A stretch of 64,000 nucleotides of DNA from Agrocybe praecox (GCA_964017145.1 OZ024846.1:2728001-2792000), one strand, 5' to 3'. Positions 45,701 to 57,330 are shown, counted from the first letter of the stretch. Numbers and translations: made by a program. The notes: generated by a model not told the origin, from the sequence alone.

Positions 45701-46562
45701 CTGTGTCTTCCTCTTTTTCTCCCCATCCATTCTCCAAACTTCGATCTTCATTTCGTCGGTTGATTTTAATTTTTAGGTTCGACATAGCATCTTCGAATCT
45801 CCCACGAACACTGGGCATGTATTACTATCAGTGCCACCTCAAGCTTAGATCCAGGTTCAGCCTGATGTATACCTGATGCCCGACGCTTGACTCGCGGCGA
45901 TGTCCTGGTGTGGATATCTAGGCGCTACTTTTCTGTCATCTGTTGGGACGTCAGGGATATGTGTAGCTCTGGCGCTCGCCTGATCTTACCGATGGATGTC
46001 ATGACATCTTCACTAATCATTGATCAGTTCGTCCGCGTCACCATTAATATCCCTGCCCCCCACCCGTTCTGATTAATCCCCAAGGACATTCTTTTTTCTT
46101 CTCATGTGGCACGTCCTCTCATCGCCACTTTACGCTTACTCTTCATTGGTATTTCACACTTACTTATTTTAGCTATTTCATGAGTAAGCTCATGCGATGA
46201 AAGCTCTCATATCCACTCCATACCCATGATCATTCGTGCATATGGTGCAATGCAACGATTTTCTCTTTTTCTCTTATCCAGTTAATCGTTCGTCCTTCAC
46301 ACTTCTGCTTTTTATGTACGCAGTACGACTTGCCTGGCTCGTCTCTTCCTTTTCCTTTTTCTGTCTTCTACTGCGACTTCGATTCGACTAGTTCCAACTC
46401 GAGAAAAGGGAATCAACTGGTGAACGCCAAGCGTAACGCTTGGATGTTTGAATATCGCGGTACGGTAAGGGAGTCAATGTTGGAAAATATGGGTGTACGT
46501 AGGTAGGTAGGTATACATGCGTTGAATAAATGAGCCCTGTTCCTCTTTCTCCTTCACAAATT
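45700..46562. other. Spacer between R2 tail and NACHT relic
   Basis: No gene. It matches 30240-30956 (gatgtcctggtgtggatat, tctgttgggac, aactggtgaacgcc). Confidence 0.5.
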
Positions 46563-46802
46563 TTACAGCCCGATGTTGCGAGCTAGCTCCAGGGGTGTGT
46601 TTATTTCTTGGTGTACGAGCACGGTGCGGTTGGGAAATGTGGTCTCTAATCCTTCAGTCAGAACACCTAGTGGGGTACGAGGGTCATAGACACTCGGGCT
46701 CGAGGAACGAGGAAGTGAATGTATCCAAGATGCAAACATCCATGAACGAGGTGCAATGAACTTAGTATCTAGGCTGAACGGCGTCTGCTGATTAAAGGAC
46801 AC
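46563..46802 (-). pseudogene. 3'-terminal relic of a NACHT gene
   Basis: It is nearly identical to 30957-31196. The frame ends LETTFPNRTVLVHQEINTPL and ELARNIGL before a stop. The NACHT core is lost. Both relics stay open over 80 codons, so the copies are either young duplicates or may be transcribed as a small frame. Confidence 0.65.
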
Positions 46803-46929
46803 TTGTTGCGAATATCATCAGCGGAGGCAATCTGCTTCCAATCTATACAGATTCTCAGTTATTCCATTAATCCATGTGAGTTTACGTTGAAAATTTTGAA
46901 TTGCCAAGAATTAACGACAAGTAACGGAA

Positions 46930-47300
46930 GGATAAATAATCAAGTAAAGCAATTCCGAACGTACTAGGAAGCGCGGCCAGATACACCACCGAGACTAGTA
47001 CGAGACGGCAAGAGTGTAAGTTTGATAGAATCAAACTGGTACGTATAGTTATATGTGCATGAAATTATCGATATAAATGGAGAGCGAGAGAGGATGGACT
47101 CAGGGTGATGCGATGCAACTGGACTATCGGAGTTCCATCGAAGAGATTGGGAGACATGTATTCTCGGTCTTTGCTGGAAAATTAACGTGGAAACAAGTAA
47201 AAGAACCTGGATCGAAAGGAAGAAAAGTACCAAGGAACGAGATAGCAAGAAGACAAAGAGACGGCGTAGTTAGTTAATCGGAAGGAAGATTGAGCAGTGG
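46930..47300. repeat. Unit spacer before R1
   Basis: Close copy of 31320-31690. No gene. Confidence 0.6.
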
Positions 47301-47305
47301 CCTTT

Positions 47306-48050
47306 TCGATAAATTTAGAGATGAGGCTCCGACAACACAGATTAAACTCCGCTAGGAGCCGGCACAGAATGAGCTGTGGCAATTTATCTATATTTGGCTG
47401 TTAGGAGGTTGGTTTTCATGGCTCTCTTTCCGCTTCTTCCCCTCGACATTCAATTATCTCTTAATACTCTAGCTATGTACTCTTCGAGGTCAATAGATAT
47501 CAGGGTACACTGCCTGATAATGTCTTTACATCCAAGAAATTGTCCGCTCGCTCGGTGACGCACAAGCACTGTAATGTGAGTTGACTTTTTTTTCGTTCCA
47601 CATACTGTACTCCCTTCCTTTCCTTTCTACCATTCTCCTGCACGTCAAGAAGTTCACTGATAATTCCCATGCACACAGAATATCTGGTCTTACATCGGCT
47701 TTTCCAACGCCATCTACGCGCTCTCGGAAGTGAAGGACCCCAACACACTGTCCGCAAGGGTCTCGCGGAAATTGTGAATGGGTTATGGCTGTCAGCAAAT
47801 TTCGCTTATATTGCTGGTATGGTCAGCTCTCAAGATCTCAAGTCCTCTGCTCAAATTGAAATTAACATGCATAGGCGGGCACACGGAAGAAATTACCGGA
47901 AGTCTTCAAAAGTTGTGGTTGCGGGTGCTGGGGCGCTTTATTGGGTTGCGGGGGGAAAGGAAATTAGAAAGTACCATTCCCCTGGTCTTAAAAACATACG
48001 TTACATGACCTCCCTTCTGCTTGACCTTGGTGCCTCCCCTTCATTGTGAT
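47306..48050 (+). pseudogene. R1 relic (partner gene)
   Basis: The R1 head is 47306-47417. The donor GTGAGTTGAC is near 47575 and the acceptor ACACAG near 47687. The next exon reads NIWSYIGFSNAIYALSEVKD and PNTLSARVSRKL before a stop; a frame shift restores NGLWLSANFAYIAG. The last exon gives RNYRKSSKVVVAGAGALYWV and AGGKEI in another frame. Decayed. Confidence 0.5.
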
Positions 48051-48167
48051 TAGTGCTGTAGGGTTATGTCAAGTTCTTCCTTTGCCTCTCTGCATGGTCA
48101 GAAGATATACTTCGACATTGTCATGAGCAAAAACTTTTGACCTACGAGCACATGAATATGGCAGATA

Positions 48168-49766
48168 CAGTGGCGATCAAAAGTATCGCACGCTCATCAC
48201 GTGCCCTAAACGCGTCCGCCTCACGAATGCTACAGTGCATCTATTAACCCAAAATTTAATGTTTTACAATCATTAATGAGTATTAAATAGTTTTAAAACA
48301 TGTTTTAGAGTAATTAATGAATTTTAAATGATAAATGTATGTTTTACTGCAGATATTGGTGTGCAATACTTATGCTCACCGCATTTTTTGACAATAAAGA
48401 GAGTATTATAAGATGGGGAAAGCAGTAAAAATTCCAAAACAACTTCGAACACCTTCTTTTAAACATGGTCTACACATCCCCCACCAAAGTTGCCCGTGTT
48501 GTCGATTTCAAGAAGCTCTCCATGGGCAATGAAGAAATTGCTCAAAAAATCGGAATTCATCGCACTACTGTCACTCGCATTCTCAAACGCTACGAAAAAT
48601 CACACGATCCTTATTATATTGCACCCAAGACAGGCCGTCCACCTAAGCTGGATGCCCGAGAAGTCCGGATTGCCGCACGAATGCTTGCCAAAACCGAGGC
48701 GGCTAACGCAACAGAAGTTGTAAAGAAAGCCTTCCCTCAAGTCTCTCGGCACACCCTTGCACGCAACCTCAAGGCCTACGGCCTTGTTTGCCGTGTCCGT
48801 AGGTCTCGTCCCTACATTTCTCCGGCCAACCGGGAGAAGCGGCGGCTCTGGGCCTTAGCTCACGCGAGCTGGACTGTGGAGGATTGGAAACGGGTCGGAT
48901 TTTCGGATGAGTCCAAATTCCTCCTGTTCAAGTCCGATGGCCGCCAATACGCATGGTTCCAGCCCGGACAGGCACTAGACGACCGATTTATCAAAAAGGC
49001 CATCAAACATGGCACCGGAAATTTAATGGTGTGGGGTATGATTACATCGAAGGGCATGGGAAGGCTTCACCGGATTGACGGAATTATGTGCGGCCCAGAT
49101 TATGTCGAAATTCTTGATAAGCAATTTCTTGGGACTCTCAAAGATCTTAAGATTCGTCGTACAGGGAAGGACGGCCTCATTTTTCAACAGGACAACAATC
49201 CGAAGCATCGTTCTCGGGTTGCCGAAGATTGGTTTCGGCAGAAAAATGTCAAACGCTTGCCATGGGCCCCAAGTAGCCCGGATATGAATATTATTGAGCA
49301 TGTGTGGGACCAACTCGATGCTCTTGTACGTGCCAGAAATCCACTCCCGACAAATAAAGAGGAGTTATGGATTGCACTTCAAGAGGAATGGGCCAATTTC
49401 CCCCGGAAGGCACTGGATACTCTCTATGAAAGTATGCCTCGACGTGTTGCGGCGTTGCTAAAGGCACGAGGTGGGGCTACCAAGTATTGAAAACCGGTAG
49501 GTAATATCTATTTTCAATGATAAGATATTAACAGATCTTGACAGGTGACAGACTGTGAGCAAAAGAATTGCACACTTCTGATTTCATTTTTCTATATTTT
49601 AAGACTCATGTAACTATTATTTCGTCTTTCCAAGTACTACTATTTTATTCTCCTATGTTTTATGTACACAACGACTATATATTTATGCTACTCTGACGCG
49701 TTTTGCGTCCGACGCGTCGAATTTGGATGGCACGTGATGGCCGTGCGATACTTTTGATCGCCACTG
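48168..49766 (+). mobile_element. Tc1/mariner-type transposon, 1599 bp, intact
   Basis: The terminal inverted repeats 48168-48205 and 49729-49766 (38 bp, two mismatches) begin CAGTGGCGATCAAAAGTATC. Both ends are flanked by TA (48166-48167, 49767-49768). One long uninterrupted transposase gene lies inside. Complete ends, a clear target duplication and an open gene suggest a young, possibly active insertion. Confidence 0.95.
48465..49490 (+). CDS. Tc1-like DD34E transposase (341 aa)
   Basis: It catalyses cut-and-paste transposition at TA sites in the nucleus. The N-terminal half is a bipartite helix-turn-helix DNA-binding region: VDFKKLSMGNEEIAQKIG and HRTTVTRILKRY at about 14-43, a GRPPK linker, then a second HTH with VSRHTLARNLKAYG. 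The catalytic DDE domain has D148 in GFSDESKF, D243 in FQQDNNPKH and E278 in SPDMNIIEHVW, with 34 residues between the last two. That is the Tc1 spacing (DD34E). It ends KARGGATKY. Length is typical for Tc1 (about 340). No intron, stop or frameshift. The start MVYTSPTKVARVVDF has a short A-rich leader. Catalytic residues are all present, so it is probably functional. Confidence 0.93.
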   Translation: MVYTSPTKVARVVDFKKLSMGNEEIAQKIGIHRTTVTRILKRYEKSHDPYYIAPKTGRPPKLDAREVRIAARMLAKTEAANATEVVKKAFPQVSRHTLARNLKAYGLVCRVRRSRPYISPANREKRRLWALAHASWTVEDWKRVGFSDESKFLLFKSDGRQYAWFQPGQALDDRFIKKAIKHGTGNLMVWGMITSKGMGRLHRIDGIMCGPDYVEILDKQFLGTLKDLKIRRTGKDGLIFQQDNNPKHRSRVAEDWFRQKNVKRLPWAPSSPDMNIIEHVWDQLDALVRARNPLPTNKEELWIALQEEWANFPRKALDTLYESMPRRVAALLKARGGATKY

Positions 49767-50536
49767 TATATTGTGCAAAAAATATTCCCAAAACACAAGT
49801 TTAAAATGCCTCCCTCTGCACAAGTTCAGCAAAATTGTATTAGTTCCGCAAGTATGCTTGCTTTTGCACAAGTTATACGAAATTTACACAAGTTCGTAAA
49901 GATTTACACAAGTTCAAAATAAAATAAAATATTATACACAAGTTTGTACGCCTGTTGTCTGCTTTGCTAGAGTCCCTAACAAGAACACAAGTTTTTGGCC
50001 TTATAAATAAATAAAAACATACACAGTATGGCTGGTAGACCATAGCCGCCATCTAATACTAAATACATGACGAGATCTGGGATTGAACAGAGGATCTCCT
50101 GGATATCAAACCCTGACATTAACGGGACTAGGCTAGGGCACAAGTATGGCGGGTCAGTGAGGTGATTAACAACTGGGCTATGTGGAGAATAATACTTTTT
50201 TTATTTGGGAGACTGTAAGGCGTCTACCTCTGATCTACTCTGGAATAATTTTGTAATAGAGGTACAATAGAGGTATTTAACAAAATATTAATCTTAAATA
50301 ATTTTCCTGTTGGGACGGCCCATTAGTCGGAGAGCTCATGTCTATGCTCATTACTTCCGAAAACACTTGTGTGAGCAATGTGTGAGCCATATGTCACTTG
50401 TGCAAAAATAGGGTAACCTGACCTAGAAACTTGTGTAGAAATGATCAACGGACCAGAACTTGTGCAAAAATCACTTGTAGTCGTCCAACTTGTGTGTTGG
50501 GGACAAACTTGTGCAACTGATTTTTTGCACAATATA
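49767..50536. mobile_element. Non-autonomous element with mirrored CACAAGTT motifs
   Basis: The 17-bp inverted ends are TATATTGTGCAAAAAAT (49767-49783) and its complement (50520-50536). The left half holds seven CACAAGTT copies (near 49795, 49817, 49876, 49894, 49909, 49934, 49985). The right half holds the motif in reverse, AACTTGTG, near 50419, 50456, 50484 and 50506, with CACTTGTG variants near 50364 and 50396. Such facing subterminal repeats are typical transposase-binding arrays in DNA transposons. No transposase frame. Target duplication is unclear. The Tc1 element is inserted exactly at its left end. Confidence 0.7.
50060..50200 (-). other. Possible tRNA-derived (SINE-like) segment
   Basis: On the minus strand TAGCCTAGTCCCGTTAA resembles a Pol III A box. 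About 40 nt on, TGTTCAATCCCAG resembles a B box one base short. A second A-box-like TAGCCCAGTTGTTAA lies upstream. No cloverleaf can be drawn, so this is not a tRNA gene. Confidence 0.2.
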
Positions 50537-50539
50537 TGT

Positions 50540-51178
50540 TCCATACATGAATCACTTTCCGAACCGTTCGGACACGGCGCTGTGTTTCCTTATCACCGCC
50601 CTGTGATGAAAACACTCCCAATGGCTTACTTCATTTGATCTTCGAGGAACAGCTTTCCAAGTGACCGGGCTCTGAGATTTTTAACTCGGGCTGTACTAGC
50701 ATTCCTGTTAAGATTATGTGAAGGGGAATAGATACCGTTGTAAGCTGTAAGCACAATACAAAGCTTGCTTCTTGTTTAGGATTCAAAGTGACAGACCGAG
50801 CATAGACTTACTGAGGAGCGCATACACCGTCTGCTCTGTACTACATGAGGCTTCACGGAATGAATTCCATCAGACCACACAGCCATTCATCGCATTAAAA
50901 TCGAGTAGAGGGAGTGTTACTGGTGCCCGCGCACTGCCAGCCACTCCGAGCACTCTGACATAGGTATTTTCGTTTCCAACCATCACCTGTGGGCTATTTG
51001 CGTTTTCCCCACATGTCATCTTGTCCGCTGCAAATTTGACTCATCAATATTCCTAATGGTAGTACATAGATAAGCGCAACAAATTTCTGAAGCTGGAAAC
51101 GATTGTAAGCATCAAGGAAAGGTTGATAAAAAAAATAGACGGCATAGTTCGACGAAGGAAGTTGGAACAGGAACGTAG
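50540..51178. other. Spacer without a recognisable gene
   Basis: I see no conserved repeat or frame here until the R1 head fragment at 51179. Confidence 0.4.
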
Positions 51179-51240
51179 ATGACGGCACGACATCGGCTGT
51201 GCCAATTTTCTATATTTGGTTGTTAGGGGGTTTTGTCCCT
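51179..51240 (+). repeat. R1 head fragment
   Basis: tgacggcacgacatcggctg, then ttctatatttggttgttagg. It is only the right half of the head, just downstream of the gene at 51310. Confidence 0.6.
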
Positions 51241-51309
51241 ATTTACTAACTAACCATTGCCCCAGAGACATTCCTACATTGTGAGTTATGGGCGACACCA
51301 TTTAATTCT

Positions 51310-52180
51310 TCAGGAACATATGAGACACAGCATTGTTTTTGGTCTAGGACACTGGAGACGCACTATGACTGCCTTGAAGGCTTCGAAGCATTGTAAGACG
51401 GTACGGCGATTGACTAACGGATGCATTCCATCGCTACGATACCCATCTTGGTTTGGGACAAGTGGGATGAACCTCAGGACGATTGTTTCTTCTCGCGGGT
51501 AGGTTGCGGTAGCGAGTGCTTCAAGAAGCATTGTTGTGACGGGGATGCGATAGAAAATAGGTGCAGTGCCGATCATGGTGATGGCGGGGATATACTTGGA
51601 CGGCTGGGGTTGTAAACCTGATTGCTTGCGTCGAAGGTTGTTTTGATAAAAGGCAGCAATTGCTTCAGCAATAACCTGAGGCTCTGGATCTTCATCCGAC
51701 TAAAGTCGCTGGTAGTAGTCTGGTCAGCCCTGGAGGTGGACTAATTATATGTCTCACCTTGTCCTCTTGCACGAGAAGGAGAAGCTCAAGTTCGTTCATT
51801 AGGCACACGTCAGTTTTCGCATCAACACGCTGCCCAGCCATTGGAAAGGAAATCTCTGTCCTTTGGCAGATAACACGATCTTGGTCATCGTAGTTCGTGA
51901 TACGCAACAGGAATGCAGCAAAGTCATCAATGCGAGATTCAGAAGAGCGCGGATTCTCCACCATCTTCATATACTGAAAGAAGAGACGGTCGTCCTTCAT
52001 CAAGAGCCCGTCCGGCTTGTCAAGATTGTCGAGGATTGTCGCAGATACCGTTGATGGAGGGAGTTCAGTGGTATTGAAGAACGCTGCGACTCTAGCGTCT
52101 ATTACACGAATGTTGAAAGCGAGAAGTTCATTATCCGACCAGTCGTTGCCAGACTTAGCAGATCTTATGAAGTTGGCCAT
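51310..52180 (-). CDS. Basidiomycete protein with PD-(D/E)XK-like signature (270 aa)
   Basis: Two exons, 52180-51758 and 51699-51310, flank a 58-nt intron (GTGAGA to CTTTAG, with a GCTGACC branch site) and join in phase 0. The N-terminal half has FFQYMKMVENPRSSESRIDD. It is followed by GQRVDAKTDVCLMNELELLL and LVQEDK. The D, then E-x-K (QEDK) after a hydrophobic strand is how the catalytic core of PD-(D/E)XK nuclease-fold proteins looks, but function here is inference. After the junction come SDEDPEPQVIAEAIAAFYQN, MIGTAPIFYRIPVTTMLLEA and NRRTVLQCFEAFKA, a pattern I know from a widespread family of basidiomycete hypothetical proteins. No stop or frameshift. The start follows an in-frame open leader only at this ATG. 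It sits in place of a NACHT gene between R1 pieces, without other neighbours. Confidence 0.8.
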
Positions 52181-52373
52181 CGTGGTCGAAGGTTGAGATC
52201 AGTTACGTCACATTACTCGTGCTTGACAAAAGTAACGCAACAGGACGTGATCGACGCGTCTGACGCTCTCCGAAAATTTCCGAGATGTGCCATCTGAGGC
52301 ACGAGGGTAGGCGCATCATAGGATAAGATACCACGAGCGGCAGAACAAGATCCTGACCGCCGGTGTACTTAGT

Positions 52374-52381
52374 TTTATATA
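52374..52381 (-). promoter_or_regulatory. TATA box of the 51310-52180 gene
   Basis: TATATAAA on the minus strand lies about 195 bp before the ATG. A second TATATAAA is at 52475-52482. Which one is used cannot be told. Confidence 0.35.
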
Positions 52382-52489
52382 CGTACAAGCAAGTACGCCA
52401 AAGAAGTTGTCTCTCTCATTGCTCGGCGCGACAGGATCTTGTCCTCGATGTTGCGTGAACACCTCTTCCCCTTCTTTATATAGCTAATT

Positions 52490-52860
52490 TTTGGGATTGA
52501 GGCTCCAGCACTTCTTCCTTTAAACTTCTACCTAATACTGCCCCTCATAAAGCCCTTGCATATTCTCCCTGGAGCACACAACACCCCTGCGACGTCCCTG
52601 CAATCGCGCTTCCACCACATACTCCATCAATCAGTTTCCTTCTTTCTGGTTCATTCAGCTCCTTACGCATTTTGAGGATAAAATGCGTGCGCAGAATTGG
52701 TGAGTGCAGAACCAGATAGCGGGCTAGGCATGTACTCATGGATGCTTTGATTGTTCGAGCAGCACAAGTATGAAAGTCTGATGTTCGTGTTTTGAACGTA
52801 CGTCTGGTCCTTCCTTTCTTTCTTTAGCGCAGCGTTAATACGTTATTATGGTGGGCTTAG
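52490..52860 (-). other. Upstream tract with a short unexplained frame
   Basis: A minus-strand frame at 52545-52739 reads STCLARYLVLHSPILRTHFI and then LKMRKELNEPERRKLIDGV. It looks coding-like, but is too short and has no recognised relative. Nothing else is seen. Confidence 0.2.
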
Positions 52861-54800
52861 TCAAATGAGTTCCCATCATTGCATCTCCACTTCGACTTTG
52901 ACTTCCCCTCCGTCACTCCCTCCACCACATTTCCTGCTTCTCCCCCATCAAAGGTATACGCCAAACTTTCTCCTAACCGACGAAACAACCTACTCTATAC
53001 CCACAAGTCCAAGGCCGTGCATGCCGAACACGCTAGGGAGAAATTTGGAAACCCAATTGCGCCATATCACCCTCCTCGCGTTTTTTCTCTGCGGGTGTCG
53101 TTATTCCATAGCTTCATTTCTTTTTCTCTCCTTCATCCCTTCCGTCTTTGCTTGCTAGTATTAACTGTATCAGGTACGTCTTCTTCGTTTCATCTTCGAT
53201 CAACACAGTACTTATACCCTTGTGTTGTGTGTGCGCGTATAGGTTTCTCCCTTTCCATTGCGTTGGTGGTTCCTTTCCTCGTTCAGACTTGCTTTGACGA
53301 GTAAGATTTATTGACTGCATCGCCGCAGCCGCCTTTCCTTCTCTTCCTTTCACTTCCATCCATCCTCCTTCCACTTCTCTTTGCCGTCGTTCGACCTACC
53401 AACCAAGAACCTACCCACCAATCCACCTACTGAATTTTCAACCATGTCCTCCCCGGCAGACCCCCTAACGATCGAAAAATGCCCCGCTCATGCCACCTTA
53501 AATTTCTCACCCACAAGTCAAAGGATGCGCACTACACTGAGGAGAAAGATTTGTACGAGTACGACGCGGATGTCATACGTGCGTATGGGGATAACGTGGG
53601 CGGGCGTACACTAGAGAGGAGCTAACCACTTCCCTCCCTTTTTCTTCTTATTTCGTTTTACCTACTTCTTCTCCTTCTATTTCCCCTCAGCCTATTCACG
53701 AACCGAAACATAAACCACCCTACCGAACCACCACACACAATATCCTCACCTACCGGGGTAAAAATCCTTTGTACACGCCCGCTACCTTGCTCATACACAA
53801 ATCGAAAACACACCATCGCACCGGAAAGAAGGATGCGTAAGTCAAACAAGTCTACGTAGATGGGTACGATGAGTATGACGCGGATGTTGTATGTGTGGTT
53901 GGAGATGACAAAGGAGGACGTACTCCGGAGAAGAGGCAGCATTAGTGCGTCTCTTAATAGGATTATTGGCACTGGGCGAGTTTTCCTCGCCTTTTCGTGA
54001 TTTTTCGTGGGTTTCTCGTGTCTTGTGCGTCGGTTCTGGATGGAAGTCGGCGAGGACGTTGGATGCTCTTGGTGGTCCGTGGTGTTTGACGACATTCTCA
54101 TCGACGTCAGCTCCAATCATGACGTCGTCCATCCGCGTCCTATTCGTTGCCTACTTAGATTTGACCCTTCTTTCCCCTTTTCTTGTATGACACTAACCAG
54201 CTTCGTCCTGCAGTGTATTCGCCAGTCCACCACAATTCTACCCTCAACTTGAGCGGCAGTGTCGCAGTGACGCTATACGTCCCTCTCCTCCTCTCCTTCC
54301 TACCCACTAACCTCCCCTTCAACCAGCTTCGTGTGGCTCATCGGCGCCATAATCGCCGCAGTCGGCATGTAGGTCTACATCGTCTGGAGAACCGCTCTCT
54401 TCCCCAACGAAGTGGAGAAGAACTATCTCGAATCCCTCTTCCGCTACTCAGTTTCTTCGTCTCGTGCATGTTCGGCGCTAATGCTACTCGCTTGAGCAGA
54501 TGGGAACTCGTTAGTATTTAGCGAATACATCCTTCTCGCTGCACAGGTTGAGCCGACACGATGGACCTTGCGCCTCGTAGGCTTCGCGTGTCGTCTCGTG
54601 GGTACTCTTTCATTTCGTTCTTTCCTTTTCGTCGTCGTTCTGCTTTCCTCTCCTTTACTTTTCTATGTGTCAACGTTTTCTGATAACACCCACGTATATA
54701 GGTCAACGCGGAGGTCGTAGGTGAGGAAGGCGATGACGAGGGTGTGTGCACTCCGGAGAGGAGACAGATTCAGATTGGGCTGTGTTTATTTCGGTGATTT
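52860..54800 (+). pseudogene. R3 and R2 relics with three acidic-exon copies
   Basis: The R3-type exon (52930-53200) reads LLYTHKSKAVHAEHAREKFG and a hydrophobic piece FLCGCRYSIASFLFLSFIP. The acidic exon appears three times: DLYEYDADVIRAYGDN with GGRTLER (about 53547-53620), VDGYDEYDADVVCVVGDDKG with GRTPEKRQ (about 53855-53945), and AEVVGEEGDDEGVCTPERRQ (about 54710-54775). Each is in frame, but separated by stops and diverged introns. This suggests fused or tandem remains of several units. Confidence 0.45.
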
Positions 54801-56549
54801 TTCTTGCTGTTTTCTTTTTTCGTGGTTTTAGAATCTAGATTCATGGGATGGGATGGAAGCCGGCAAGGACGACCTGAACTTGATTCTTTGACGGGCCCCT
54901 CGATGTCAGCTCTAGTCATTGCGTCATCCAACTGCCTGGAACGTTGTTGCCTGTCGCTTCTTCTCCTCGAACGCACACAAAATCACGCGAATACTGTCAC
55001 AAAAATTCTAGATTTCCTCCTCATCGTCGTCTCCATACATCAAAAGTCCACTCTTAATTGTATTTATTTTCTGTTTCGGTCCTCTCTCCTGCTTGTCTCT
55101 CTCTTTTCCCATCTGGGATCTTCATCGAACTTATCGGAATGTTCGCAGCTCACAAGCTCGAGTGTCAACGTTAACAACGATCCGCCTTAGTCTCTTTAAG
55201 AGAAACTAACCTACCTGGAACTATTCGCATTCTCCTTCCCTCGCAGTTTTTGGCGTCGCCGTACCTCTCATTGCGAAGAATGCAGCGTTTTTACTCGTCG
55301 TCCCGTTTTCAAGACCACCGGAGGGCACAAAGATTTGCCGTACAAGACTCGTTTATTACCGCGCCTTCCACCTCTACCTCACGTGTCTCCTTTAACCCTA
55401 TTCTTATTCTCTTCTCCCTCGAATTCCCGACTACATTCCTTGGTATTCAATGACTTTCTCCGTCGCCGGCACCACTACCACTACCCTCCTTCCCTCCCTC
55501 CCCTTGTCCTAACTAGCCCATTCGTCCACATCTCATTAACCCTTCGACCTCCCCGCTGACATCAAACGCGGACGCTGACGTCGGTATATTGATCATTCCC
55601 CCCTTTTTTCATAGCAGCTAACCGCACTCTGTTTGCCCCAGTGCGTTCGGCACCCCAATTTTTGATATTCCGTATTCCGAGTATTTATTTCCCCCTTTGA
55701 TACTTGTTCACTCTTGTTCGCTTCGTACCATATATGTTTATTGTCCTCCTTTTCTGCGACATATTTGCCATTTATTTTGCCCCCTCAAAAAACGATATTC
55801 CTACATGGAATACGAATCAGGAAAATGCACGTAGGTATACGTGCGATGAATAAATCTGATCTGTTCCCCCTCTTGTTACCGAAACCTAAGATATTTCCCG
55901 TCTAGCTATCTCTCCTGTCTACTGTGTTCCTTAATCCGCCTTATAAATACCATTTTTCCTCATCAACTACCAACATCAGCGGAGACCATCTGCTTCTGAT
56001 GTATAAAGTCGGTCCATTATTCCATGTGGCAATTTCTTAAATTCCTAAAGCGCTAGGAATGGGTTAAATTTGTAAAAAAGATTACCACATTTGACGGATA
56101 GATACACTTACTATCTGAGGTGCCAGAAAACATTTAAATAATCAAGAAAAATAATCCCGAGAGCAAGGAGGAAACGGATGCACCACCGAGACTAGTAAGC
56201 GAACATCAAGGGTGAAAGGCTAATAGAAAGAAAACTAGTATGCTTGGTAGATGAAGGGTGAAATATAGATAAAATTGTGAATAGGAATGGAGATATAGAG
56301 AGTGATAGACTCAGGGAAATATAATATAGCTGGACTATCCGATTACCAGTGAATGTTCCGAACCTTGTATTCCAAGTCGGGGTTTGATGGCAAACATTGA
56401 AGTAATTAAACAAGCAGAGAGTCATGGGAGTATTAATAAACATTATGTAGACTAATTTGAGAATTGAGATAAACCAGATACAAAAAAAGGCGGCCTGGTT
56501 AGTCGATGAAAGGACTTGTCCGAGCAGCCTGACCTTGTACTCGCCGGTG
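54800..56549 (+). other. Decayed linker and unit spacer
   Basis: 54800-55620 carries linker-type sequence (aacgcggacgctgacg, ctcgtctcat-like runs). 55830-56540 is a strongly diverged copy of the spacer at 30890-31690, in which the NACHT 3' relic is no longer readable. No gene. Confidence 0.35.
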
Positions 56550-57330
56550 TTGATAAATTTAGAACATTGAACTCCGACAGCAGCGATACGACTCCGCTAG
56601 GAGACGGCACGACATCGGCTGTGCAGATTTTCTATATTTGGTTCTTAGGGGGTTTGCTTTCTGATTTACCGTTTCACGCATCACTCGCGTTTAATCCCCT
56701 CGACGTTCGATTCCCTCATCACTCCAGCTTTGTAATTGTTGAAATTTCAGCACACTTGCGGGCCATTGTTCACTTTGATAAAATTCTCTGCTCGCTCGGT
56801 GACGGACAAGCACCGTAATGTGAGTCGGCTTTTTTTGTTGTGTTCCAAATACTTTGCTCTCTTCTTTTCCTTTCCACTGCTCTCCTATTTACCTCAAGTA
56901 CGCTCTCAAACTCCATGTATACAGACTATTCCGTCCTACATCGCCTTCTCCAATATCATCCATGCGCTCTCTGAAGTGAAAACTCCAACACATCGTCCGC
57001 ATGGCTATCGCGGTTATGAATGGGTTGCAGGTGAACAGAATTTTTTTCTTATGCTCCTAGTACGCTCAGCTCTCATCTCCTCTGTTAGAATTCAAGCTAA
57101 TTTGCGTAGGAGAAACTGTGAAGAAAATACAGGAAGTCTGCGAGATTTACTATGGATGGTCGGGCGGCAGTGTTTCGGTTTGAGGACTCGGAGTTCCTTT
57201 GGGTTTCGTTTTAATGGGCCTTGTGCGCTTTGCGGTGGCAAACACACGTTTTCCCTCCTCTTATGACTTTATCTGGCCCGCCGACCCGCCCTCGATAACC
57301 TGATTCCCTTGCTCCCTATCCCCCCAGCGC
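56550..57330 (+). pseudogene. R1 relic (partner gene)
   Basis: The R1 head is 56550-56663 (full length). The body has a GTGAGTCGGC donor near 56819 and an ATACAG acceptor near 56924. The exon reads TIPSYIAFSNIIHALSEVKT and then breaks. A later exon gives EENTGSLRDLLWMVGRQCFG. Decayed. Confidence 0.5.

Noticed and set aside
48490..48723. A second frame inside the transposase gene
   Set aside because: Shadow of the transposase in another frame.
50060..50200. tRNA gene
   Set aside because: Only box-like motifs are present. No acceptor stem or anticodon loop can be formed.
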